Assembly (NCBI GenBank): GCA_002393195.1
Contig: DGIK01000217.1
Location: 1 to 6,822 of the forward strand
Direction of reading: 5' to 3'
Length of the DNA: 6,822 nt
Source: Bacteroidales bacterium UBA3824
Lineage (GTDB): Bacteria > Bacteroidota > Bacteroidia > Bacteroidales > UBA3824
Below the pieces are notes generated by a model. It made no database searches. It was not told the origin of the DNA and saw only the letters and a program-made list of their open reading frames with translations. Shown here piece after piece: positions 1 to 4,989 of the stretch (within the stretch, counting starts at the first letter, position 1; each line of letters begins with the position of its first letter). Made by a program: the position numbers and the translations under genes.

Positions 1-311
1 CCGACCGCCGGGGCATCGGCGGACAGACTTACACCGAGGAATCCACATTCAACGACCACGACATCCTTCTCGACAACGGCGACCGCATCTACATGACCAC
101 CGACGGCATCAAGGATCAAAACAACATCATGCGCAAGCGTTTTGGCACCAGCCGCCTCAAAATGATGATTGCAATGACATACACCGAGCGCATCCAAGAC
201 CAAAAAATGTTTGTGGACACGCTCCTCAACAACTGGGAAGGACTCGAAGAACAGCGCGACGACATCTCTCTGTGGGGCTTTGAACTCAACGACAAAACCT
301 GCCATTCATAG
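1..311 (+). CDS. SpoIIE/RsbU-type PP2C serine phosphatase, C-terminal part (5' truncated by window)
   Basis: Only the last 102 residues are present, read from base 3; the start lies outside the window. The fragment matches the end of the SpoIIE/RsbU-type PP2C phosphatase domain. A GD-R-I-Y-M-TTDGIKDQ segment carries the metal-binding Asp of the family's 'TDG' motif. A K-R-F-G-x-x-R-L-K stretch follows, and near the C-terminus 'QRDDISLWGF' supplies the closing DD pair expected of the Mn/Mg-dependent fold. Family members dephosphorylate Ser/Thr on regulators such as anti-sigma factor antagonists. In Bacteroidota this domain often ends a larger sensor protein with TPR, 7TM or PAS parts; the lead-in 'RRGIGG' and the 'TDGIKDQ' wording resemble those, but the sensor part cannot be seen. 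The TAG stop is 8 nt before the next start, so the two genes are probably cotranscribed. Confidence 0.85.
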   Translation, partial: DRRGIGGQTYTEESTFNDHDILLDNGDRIYMTTDGIKDQNNIMRKRFGTSRLKMMIAMTYTERIQDQKMFVDTLLNNWEGLEEQRDDISLWGFELNDKTCHS

Positions 312-319
312 CCTCCGCC

Positions 320-874
320 ATGAAAAAAACGTTGATAATAATCGTCATATCTGTAATTGCAATTTTCAGCGCATTGCCATTCTTGTGCCACAAGGCAGAA
401 TACAAACGGGACGACTATATTGGCGTGTATTATTATGACCTCGTGATGCGACAAGACCACTTCCCCGACTTCATCATCCTCTATCAAGACAGCACATATT
501 TTCACCAGGCAAGCAACGGACATTATGCTCGGGGCAAATGGAGATACGTCAAATACAAAGATAATACGGAAGCAATTTATTTTGACGAACCAATCCGATG
601 CTCAAAAGAATGTAAAGCAAGTTATTCATCAACGCTCCATTGCTCGCCCGACAAATTGAGTTTTGAAATAGACTTGGACGTCGATTACTACCGCATAGAC
701 AGCGTACAAGCCCGGCGGATGGGAATCACTCCCCAAAACGTCATTTGGGACATGGGCACACGTGAAGACAACATTTTCACACGGATGTATGATTGTTCCA
801 TGTGCTGCGCCAACATCGGATTCTATTTTCTGAGAATCATTATGTTTGCCATCACCGCAAAATCGTCCGAATAA
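320..874 (+). CDS. Unrecognised small membrane-anchored or secreted protein
   Basis: This 184-residue protein matches no family I recognise. Residues 1-22 are a short basic start plus a hydrophobic segment, which suggests a signal peptide or a membrane anchor. Cys23 follows it, but the preceding PFL is a poor lipobox. Residues 33-90 are rich in Tyr, Phe and Trp and alternate in the manner of beta strands (GVYYYD, FIILYQDSTYF, GKWRYVKY, AIYFDE). That pattern resembles small lipocalin-like or beta-sandwich exported proteins, but this is only an impression. There are seven cysteines: 23, 94, 98, 108, 159, 162 and 163. A second hydrophobic stretch lies at about 164-180, just after the C-x2-CC cluster. 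The gene starts 8 nt after the phosphatase gene and ends 13 bp from the convergent permease gene. The ATG at 320 is chosen because it gives the signal-like N-terminus and the tight spacing. Confidence 0.7.
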   Translation: MKKTLIIIVISVIAIFSALPFLCHKAEYKRDDYIGVYYYDLVMRQDHFPDFIILYQDSTYFHQASNGHYARGKWRYVKYKDNTEAIYFDEPIRCSKECKASYSSTLHCSPDKLSFEIDLDVDYYRIDSVQARRMGITPQNVIWDMGTREDNIFTRMYDCSMCCANIGFYFLRIIMFAITAKSSE

Positions 875-887
875 TTATGAATTATGC

Positions 888-2132
888 TTATTTAAACCCC
901 ATCACTTTTGCCGGCTGCATAAGTCCGATTGCAAGGCTGGGCAGGGTCATCATTATTGTCATTAATACCAACGTACCCAAATCCACCGCCGCAAAGTGCC
1001 AAATATTCAATACGCACGGCACATGATCTACGTAATAAGATTCGGCGTCGAGGGCGATGATACCAGTAAAATGCTGCAAGGCAATCAGCGCAAACGCTAT
1101 CAAATTGCCGATTATAAGACCTTTCATCAAAATATAAAGACTTTGCAGGATAAACACCTTACGTATCTGCCAGTTGCGTGCGCCGATGGCTTTCATAAGA
1201 CCAATCATCGATGCTTTTTCAAAGATGATAATCAGCAATGCCGTACTCATATTAACAAACGCAACAAAAACCATTATGGCTATAATTACCCAAACGTTCA
1301 TCTCCGTAAGTGTAATCCAGTCAAAGAGTTGACGATTGTTTTCCTTGACATTGCTCACACGCAACATCGAACCATCTTCGGCAATGCGGTACCCTGCCAC
1401 GCCGCGCACAACCTCGGTCATCACATCGAGGTCGTCGATGTCGTCCACCATCACCTCAAACCCTGTGATTTGATGTTCGTTCCAGCCGTTGAGCTTTTGG
1501 ATGCCACCAATGTCAACCATTGCAAACATCTTGTCGCAATCCTCCAAACCGGTTGAATATATGCCGACAATAGTATATTTGCGCATCCTTGGCGGGTCTT
1601 GGATGAAATACGCCACCACGCTGCCGCCAACTTCGAGGTTAAGCACGTCAGCCATTTTTTTGGAGACCACAATGCGGTTGCCGTTCACAGTATCGGGTGC
1701 ATTGAGGGCATGACCTTCAATCATATTATTATCAAAAAAACTCCAATCGTACTCCTCGCCAATACCTTTGAGCATCACGCCCATAATGTCGGAGCCGGAT
1801 TTGAAGATGCAGGGTTTCAACGCGTAACGCTGAATGTGCCTGATGCCGTCCTCATCTACAATCGACGGATAAAAATCTTGCTGCGAATCTATGGGCAACG
1901 ATTCGAGGTTGGCAGCACTCTCGCGGTTGATGATGTTGATGCACGAGCCAAAGCCCACAACCTTGTTCATGATTTCGTTGCGGAAACCAACAATCACCGA
2001 TATTGCAACTATCATCACGCACACCGACAACGCGACGGCAGCCACTGCAATCCTGACCACCGACGACGCCACACCTTTATTATTATCCTTGCCGCGCACA
2101 AGCCGCGACGCCATAAACAACTCTAATTTCAT
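888..2132 (-). CDS. LolC/LolE-type (FtsX/MacB family) ABC transporter permease
   Basis: The 414-residue product has the topology of the lipoprotein-releasing LolC/LolE permeases. A cytoplasmic N-terminus 'ELFMASRL' leads to TM1 at about 27-49. A large periplasmic domain of the MacB type spans about 50-270, with the typical 'GNRIVVSKKMADVLNLEVGGSV' region near 151-172 and 'YTIVGIYSTGLEDCD' at 186-200. The FtsX domain has TM2 at about 279-304, the conserved cytoplasmic coupling segment 'FEKASMIGLMKAIGA' at 304-318, TM3 at about 330-355 and TM4 at about 378-402, and ends in 'LMQPAKVMGFK'. Full-length LolC/E proteins are about 400 residues, so it is complete. Such permeases work with a LolD-type ATPase to extract lipoproteins from the inner membrane; no ATPase gene is in the window. 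Assignment to LolC versus LolE, or to a general FtsX-type exporter, cannot be settled here. The ATG at 2132 has an A/T-rich leader without a Shine-Dalgarno. Confidence 0.88.
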   Translation of the reverse strand: MKLELFMASRLVRGKDNNKGVASSVVRIAVAAVALSVCVMIVAISVIVGFRNEIMNKVVGFGSCINIINRESAANLESLPIDSQQDFYPSIVDEDGIRHIQRYALKPCIFKSGSDIMGVMLKGIGEEYDWSFFDNNMIEGHALNAPDTVNGNRIVVSKKMADVLNLEVGGSVVAYFIQDPPRMRKYTIVGIYSTGLEDCDKMFAMVDIGGIQKLNGWNEHQITGFEVMVDDIDDLDVMTEVVRGVAGYRIAEDGSMLRVSNVKENNRQLFDWITLTEMNVWVIIAIMVFVAFVNMSTALLIIIFEKASMIGLMKAIGARNWQIRKVFILQSLYILMKGLIIGNLIAFALIALQHFTGIIALDAESYYVDHVPCVLNIWHFAAVDLGTLVLMTIMMTLPSLAIGLMQPAKVMGFK

Positions 2133-2152
2133 CTTGCAACATTAATTATCGT

Positions 2153-2173
2153 GCAGCCGCCTTACGGCGACTG
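2153..2173 (-). promoter_or_regulatory. Hairpin with GNRA-type loop just upstream of the permease start
   Basis: Read on the - strand, bases 2173-2154 form an 8-bp stem (CAGTCGCC / GGCGGCTG) with one U-G wobble and a GUAA tetraloop. On the + strand the wobble becomes a C-A mismatch, so the fold suits the permease mRNA. It ends about 20 nt before the ATG, where it could affect translation initiation. No matching family is recognised. Confidence 0.4.
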
Positions 2174-2204
2174 TTTTTAAACATAAATTTAAACGAATTT
2201 AAAT

Positions 2205-2243
2205 GAATTAAAACTACTTAGATAAAGTAATTCGTTTTAATTC
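2205..2243 (-). repeat. AT-rich inverted repeat in the permease leader
   Basis: Arms GAATTAAAAC (2205-2214) and GTTTTAATTC (2234-2243) are perfectly complementary over 10 bp. Inside them TACTT (2215-2219) pairs with AAGTA (2225-2229) around a 5-nt loop, leaving a 4-nt bulge at 2230-2233. The sequence can fold on either strand. It lies in the 265-bp gap between the permease and fabI; its role is unknown, and it could be a dyad protein-binding site or an RNA hairpin. Confidence 0.5.
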
Positions 2244-2262
2244 GCTATAATTCGTTTTAATT
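2228..2262. repeat. Two tandem copies of a 15-nt AT-rich repeat
   Basis: TAATTCGTTTTAATT occurs at 2228-2242 and again at 2248-2262, a spacing of 20 bp, or roughly two helical turns. The first copy supplies the right arm of the adjacent inverted repeat. The second copy could compete for the same left arm (2206-2214). The arrangement may reflect a tandem protein-binding site or chance in very AT-rich DNA. Confidence 0.5.
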
Positions 2263-2269
2263 TTCGTTC

Positions 2270-2296
2270 AAAAAAATCGAACGCCACAAGGCGTTC
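2270..2296 (-). terminator. Intrinsic terminator-like hairpin, - strand
   Basis: On the - strand GAACGCC-TTGT-GGCGTTC (2296-2279) makes a perfect 7-bp stem. Two bases later comes a run of seven T (2276-2270), the shape of a Rho-independent terminator. No - strand gene lies upstream within the gap, and the permease start is 138 nt downstream. It would therefore act either as an attenuator in the permease leader or as a stop for antisense transcription coming from fabI. Confidence 0.45.
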
Positions 2297-2311
2297 CTCC
2301 GTTTTGCGCTG

Positions 2312-2319
2312 CAAAGTTA
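2312..2319 (-). promoter_or_regulatory. Candidate -7 box for the permease transcript
   Basis: On the - strand the sequence reads TAACTTTG followed by C, an exact fit to the Bacteroidota -7 consensus TAnnTTTG. It is preceded by a long T run (2328-2320 area), which is common in this phylum. No convincing TTTG -33 box is found at a 19-21 nt spacing. Transcription from here would give the permease a leader of about 170 nt that includes all the hairpins listed. Confidence 0.45.
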
Positions 2320-2364
2320 AAAAAAAGATAACGTCAAACCTACATTAAAGCAAAGTAAAATAAT

Positions 2365-2372
2365 TAATTTTG
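2365..2372 (+). promoter_or_regulatory. Candidate -7 box of the fabI promoter
   Basis: TAATTTTG followed by C is an exact match to TAnnTTTG and lies 25 nt before the fabI ATG. The expected start point is a few bases downstream, giving a very short A-rich leader. The -33 element is not evident at about 2341-2344. Confidence 0.55.
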
Positions 2373-2397
2373 CGCCCAAATTACAAAAAAAGAAATC

Positions 2398-3228
2398 ATG
2401 TATAATCTTCTTAAAGGTAAAAAAGGAATCATTTTCGGTGCGTTGGACGAAAAATCCATCGCCTGGCACATAGCAGAACGCTGCCACGAAGAGGGCGCAG
2501 AGTTCATTCTCAGCAACACTCCGGCGGCATTGAGGTTTGGCACGTTGAAACAATTGGCAGAAAAAACCGGCTCCGAAATCGTGGAAGCCGACGCCACCAA
2601 CCTCGACGACTTGAAGGCTGTATTCACCCGCGCAATGGAAAAATTTGGCGGTCAGATCGACTTTGTGCTCCACGCTATCGGCATGTCGCTCAACGTCAGG
2701 AAAAACCGCAGCTACGACGATGTAGATTACAATTTCTACACCAAGACAATGGACATTTCGGCGTTCTCGTTCCACAAGATGTTGCAGACCGCCTACAAAC
2801 TCGACGCCATCAAGGAATGGGGTTCGGTAGTTGCATTGAGCTACGTAGCTGGTCAGAGAACTTTTTACCGTTACAACGACATGGCAGACGCGAAGGCACT
2901 CTTGGAATCCATCGCCCGCAGCTTTGGCTACATCTACGGACGCGACAAGAAGGTGCGCGTAAATACCATTTCGCAGTCGCCCACAATGACCACGGCTGGT
3001 TCGGGCGTCAAGGGCATCGACAATTTGATGGACTATTCTGACCGTATGTCGCCCCTCGGCAACGCCACCGCCGAAGATTGCGCCAATTACTGCGTGACGC
3101 TCTTCTCCGACCTCACCAAGAAAATCACTATGCAAAACCTCTACAACGACGGCGGATTCTCGTCGATGGGCATGTCGCAAAAGGCAATGCACGTGTATAA
3201 CGCATCATTGGAAAAAATTATTGATTAA
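2398..3228 (+). CDS. fabI: Enoyl-[acyl-carrier-protein] reductase (NADH), FabI
   Basis: FabI reduces the trans-2-enoyl-ACP double bond with NAD(P)H, the last step of each cycle in type II fatty-acid synthesis in the cytoplasm. The 276-residue product has the FabI-type short-chain dehydrogenase layout. The N-terminal cofactor loop is G-A-L-D-E-K-S-I-A-W (14-23), the adenine-side Asp is in 'EADATN' (63-68), and 'HAIGMS' is at 92-97. The FabI-specific catalytic pair is Tyr149 (in LSYVAG) and Tyr159 with Lys166, the Y-x6-K spacing. The 'SQSPTMTTAGSGVKG' substrate loop is at about 192-206. Gly95 occupies the place of E. coli Gly93, a position linked with triclosan resistance when mutated. Length and wording fit Bacteroidota FabI. 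The start is supported by a -7 box 25 nt upstream. miaA follows 41 bp downstream across a palindrome, so cotranscription is possible. Confidence 0.96.
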   Translation: MYNLLKGKKGIIFGALDEKSIAWHIAERCHEEGAEFILSNTPAALRFGTLKQLAEKTGSEIVEADATNLDDLKAVFTRAMEKFGGQIDFVLHAIGMSLNVRKNRSYDDVDYNFYTKTMDISAFSFHKMLQTAYKLDAIKEWGSVVALSYVAGQRTFYRYNDMADAKALLESIARSFGYIYGRDKKVRVNTISQSPTMTTAGSGVKGIDNLMDYSDRMSPLGNATAEDCANYCVTLFSDLTKKITMQNLYNDGGFSSMGMSQKAMHVYNASLEKIID

Positions 3229-3233
3229 CCCAA

Positions 3234-3259
3234 TAGGGACGCCGCACGCGACGTCCCTA
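3234..3259. repeat. Palindrome TAGGGACG/CGTCCCTA between fabI and miaA
   Basis: Eight-base arms at 3234-3241 and 3252-3259 are perfectly complementary around a 10-nt loop. It starts 6 nt after the fabI stop and nearly fills the 41-bp gap to miaA. There is no T run after it on either strand, so it is a poor terminator. The arm resembles that of the repeats at 4728-4790 (TAG-R-GACG core), suggesting an intergenic REP-like family. Confidence 0.6.
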
Positions 3260-3269
3260 CATACCCAAT

Positions 3270-4181
3270 ATGAATCTAATTACGATACTTGGACCCACGG
3301 CAGGCGGCAAGACATCTTTTGCCGCGCACCTCGCCCACGCACTCGGCACGGATGTCATCAGTGCCGATTCGCGCCAGGTATATCGTGGCATGGACATCGG
3401 ATCTGGCAAGGATGTTGACGACTACATTGTAGATGGCACACCTGTAAAATGCCATCTCATCGACATCCTCAATGCCGGCGAAAAATACAATGTATTCAGG
3501 TATCAACGAGATTTTTTTGATGTTTATAATCAGATTCGCGCCGCCGGACGTACTCCTATAATGTGCGGCGGCACGGGTCTTTATATTGAGGCGGTCATCA
3601 GGAATTATCAACTAATAGACGTACCCGCCAACCCCGAACTCCGCGCCCGGCTCGAACATTATTCATTGGAGGAACTCAAGGAAATGCTCGCTTCAATGAA
3701 AACCCTCCACAACACCACCGACACCGACACTAAAAAACGCGCCATCCGTGGCATCGAAATCGAAACTTTCATCAAGGAGAATCCCAAAGTAGTACCCTCC
3801 TACCCCAAAATAGAACCTCTTATATTTGGTGTAAAAAATCCGCGCCCCATCGAGCGCGAAAAAATCCGCATCCGCCTCGAAGAACGTCTCGACAACGGCA
3901 TGGTGGACGAAATGCGCTCCCTCATCGCATCGGGCGTCAACCCCGACGACCTTATATATTACGGTCTCGAATACAAATACGTAACCCTCTACGCCATCGG
4001 CAAGATGAATTACGACGAGATGAAGGAGCAACTATACATCGCAATCTGCCAATTTGCCAAACGCCAAATGACCTGGTACCGCCGCATGGAGCGCATGGGC
4101 GTACACATCAATTGGATCGACGGTCAACTGCCAATGGAGAAGAAGGTGAGGTTTGCGATGGGGATGATTGGCAAGGCATAG
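3270..4181 (+). CDS. miaA: tRNA dimethylallyltransferase, MiaA (divergent short form)
   Basis: MiaA transfers the dimethylallyl group of DMAPP to N6 of adenosine 37 in tRNAs that read codons beginning with U. Visible motifs in the 303 residues are: the P-loop GPTAGGKT (8-15), SADSRQVYRGMDIGSGK (31-47) with Asp33 in the position of the family's catalytic aspartate, HLID (62-65), GGTGLYI (100-106), and the C-terminal signature QFAKRQMTWYRR (261-272). Some segments depart from the E. coli type: 'IGSGKD' where TAKP is usual, 'TDTDTKKRAIRGIEIE' in place of the pND..R..RALEV region, and 'YYGLEYKYVTLYAIGK' in place of the GYKE region. From memory, Bacteroides genomes often carry two MiaA paralogues, and this looks like the less canonical one. 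The last 74 nt overlap queH on the other strand. No promoter is seen in the short gap after fabI. Confidence 0.92.
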   Translation: MNLITILGPTAGGKTSFAAHLAHALGTDVISADSRQVYRGMDIGSGKDVDDYIVDGTPVKCHLIDILNAGEKYNVFRYQRDFFDVYNQIRAAGRTPIMCGGTGLYIEAVIRNYQLIDVPANPELRARLEHYSLEELKEMLASMKTLHNTTDTDTKKRAIRGIEIETFIKENPKVVPSYPKIEPLIFGVKNPRPIEREKIRIRLEERLDNGMVDEMRSLIASGVNPDDLIYYGLEYKYVTLYAIGKMNYDEMKEQLYIAICQFAKRQMTWYRRMERMGVHINWIDGQLPMEKKVRFAMGMIGKA

Positions 4182-4707
4182 AATACTCGCATCCGCAATA
4201 CAATTGATTATAAAAACCATTCTCCTTCAACAGTTCGTTTCTGCGCTGCTGCAAGCCGCCCTTGCGCCAGTTTTTTGCCCAATACGACACCTTATTATTT
4301 ATAGAGCCGACGGCATATTCGCCCGCCTCGTCTATCTGCGCAAGACTTTTCCAACGCGACGAGGATAGAGAGCTTGCAATAGTATCGCAACCAATCTTGG
4401 CGGCGGCTTCGGCGGTGGCTTTCAGTCGCATCTTGAAACACAAGAGGCAACGGCTGCCACGTTCCGGCTCATTCTCGTACCCTTGTACGGCGGCGAGCCA
4501 TTCGTCGTGGTTGTAATCGCCCTCTATCAAATCGATGTCGAGTTTGGCGGCATACTTTACAATCTCGTCGCGCCGCTTTTGATACTCGTCAAGCGGGTAG
4601 ATGTTGGGATTATAATAAAAAATCGTTGGCTTGATACCTTGATTGCCAAGCGATTCCAAAATCGGCGCACTGCACGGCGCACAACATGCGTGTAGCATTA
4701 GGTTCAT
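4108..4707 (-). CDS. queH: Epoxyqueuosine reductase QueH
   Basis: QueH reduces epoxyqueuosine to queuosine in the anticodon wobble position (34) of GUN-anticodon tRNAs; it is a non-homologous replacement for QueG. The 199-residue product has the family's cysteine pattern. HACCAPCS is at 6-13 (Cys8, Cys9, Cys12), followed by FYYNPNIYPLDEYQKR at 30-45, RCLLC at 86-90 (Cys87, Cys90), ASSLSSSRWKS at 111-121, YWAKNWRKGG at 142-151, and LYCGCEYS at 169-176 (Cys171, Cys173). These cysteines are expected to bind the iron-sulfur cluster and neighbouring iron. The ATG at 4707 is chosen because the CCAPC motif then starts at the usual distance; the upstream extension of the frame would encode palindromic repeat. 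The final 23 residues, Ser- and Pro-rich, lie beyond the conserved core and are wholly antisense to the miaA 3' end. Confidence 0.93.
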   Translation of the reverse strand: MNLMLHACCAPCSAPILESLGNQGIKPTIFYYNPNIYPLDEYQKRRDEIVKYAAKLDIDLIEGDYNHDEWLAAVQGYENEPERGSRCLLCFKMRLKATAEAAAKIGCDTIASSLSSSRWKSLAQIDEAGEYAVGSINNKVSYWAKNWRKGGLQQRRNELLKENGFYNQLYCGCEYSMPCQSSPSQTSPSSPLAVDRRSN

Positions 4708-4727
4708 AATTGTTACGGTTTTTGTTT

Positions 4728-4755
4728 GTAGAGACGCAAAATATTGCGTCTCTAC
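4728..4755. repeat. 28-nt palindrome (REP-like), copy 1
   Basis: Arms GTAGAGACGCAA (4728-4739) and TTGCGTCTCTAC (4744-4755) pair perfectly over 12 bp around an AATA loop. The element begins 21 bp upstream of the queH start. It would form a strong hairpin in the queH leader, and its intergenic placement and short perfect palindrome are typical of REP-like repeats. Confidence 0.8.
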
Positions 4756-4765
4756 ATATATTGAT

Positions 4766-4790
4766 AGACGCAAAATATTGCGTCTCTACA
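4766..4790. repeat. Second, left-truncated copy of the same palindrome
   Basis: A 25-nt stretch (4766-4790) is identical to 4732-4756, at a spacing of 34 bp. The left arm is shortened (a GAT precedes AGACGCAA), leaving a perfect 8-bp stem, 4766-4773 with 4778-4785, and the same AATA loop. ACAATTTTTTT follows on +, so this copy could work as a weak + strand terminator for read-through. Confidence 0.75.
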
Positions 4791-4799
4791 ATTTTTTTG

Positions 4800-4807
4800 C
4801 AAAAATA
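4800..4807 (-). promoter_or_regulatory. Candidate -7 box for queH
   Basis: On the - strand TATTTTTG followed by C fits TAnnTTTG. It would place the start about 85 nt before the queH ATG and put both palindromes in the leader. No good -33 box is seen, and the surroundings are very AT-rich, so the match may be chance. Confidence 0.35.
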
Positions 4808-4890
4808 TATATTTTTGTTGAAAATCGGCACAAGAATTGAAATAGAATTAAGCGTAAAGTTAAATAGTTAGGTTAGGTTGGTTAATTTTG

Positions 4891-4928
4891 GCGCGGGGGC
4901 GTAATTTTTACGTTGCCGCGCTTTTTTT
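4891..4928 (+). terminator. Intrinsic terminator on + without an obvious upstream gene
   Basis: A GCGCGG/CCGCGC base (4891-4896 with 4916-4921) continues through one mismatch and two G-U wobbles into CGTAA/TTACG (4900-4904 with 4908-4912) and a 3-nt loop. Seven T follow directly at 4922-4928. The -33 element of the next promoter starts at the very next base. It probably insulates the GWxTD gene from upstream + strand transcription. Confidence 0.65.
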
Positions 4929-4960
4929 ATTGTCGATTGGCAAGATTTTTTATAACTTCG
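4929..4960 (+). promoter_or_regulatory. Bacteroidota-type promoter for the GWxTD lipoprotein gene
   Basis: ATTG (4929-4932), a 20-nt spacer, then TAACTTCG (4953-4960) match the -33/-7 architecture with one mismatch in each box. Position 4960 is 30 nt before the chosen ATG, and the spacing is the same as that in front of pckA. Confidence 0.55.
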
Positions 4961-4989
4961 CACCGAAAATAAGCAATCAATCATTTGCA

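Noticed and set aside
1599..2126. Open frames on + opposite the permease, and on - opposite the GWxTD gene (4981-5616)
   Set aside because: They are antisense shadows of real genes, with no signals or family resemblance.
2133..2397. Search for a tRNA or a known riboswitch in the permease-fabI gap
   Set aside because: No cloverleaf or known aptamer core was seen; only simple hairpins and AT-rich repeats.
2317..3192. Open frame of 291 codons on - opposite fabI
   Set aside because: It is antisense to a well-recognised fabI; its length reflects codon bias of the real gene and the protein resembles nothing.
4708..4773. Extension of queH to a TTG start, adding 22 residues
   Set aside because: The extension would be encoded by the palindromic repeat, and the conserved CCAPC motif sits at the normal distance from the ATG at 4707.
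4728..4790. Possible CRISPR array
   Set aside because: There are only two repeat copies, separated by about 9 bp, with no spacer-sized unique sequence and no cas gene.
4868..4884. TTAGGTTAGGTTGGTT, a telomere-like repeat
   Set aside because: There are only two to three imperfect units in AT/GT-rich DNA; chance is the simplest explanation.
4883..4890. TAATTTTG, an exact -7 box on +
   Set aside because: The start point would fall inside the terminator stem, and there is no -33 element; the promoter at 4929-4960 fits better.
4888..4989. Upstream TTG start for the GWxTD gene, adding 34 residues
   Set aside because: It would translate the terminator hairpin and promoter; the ATG at 4990 begins a clean lipoprotein signal peptide.
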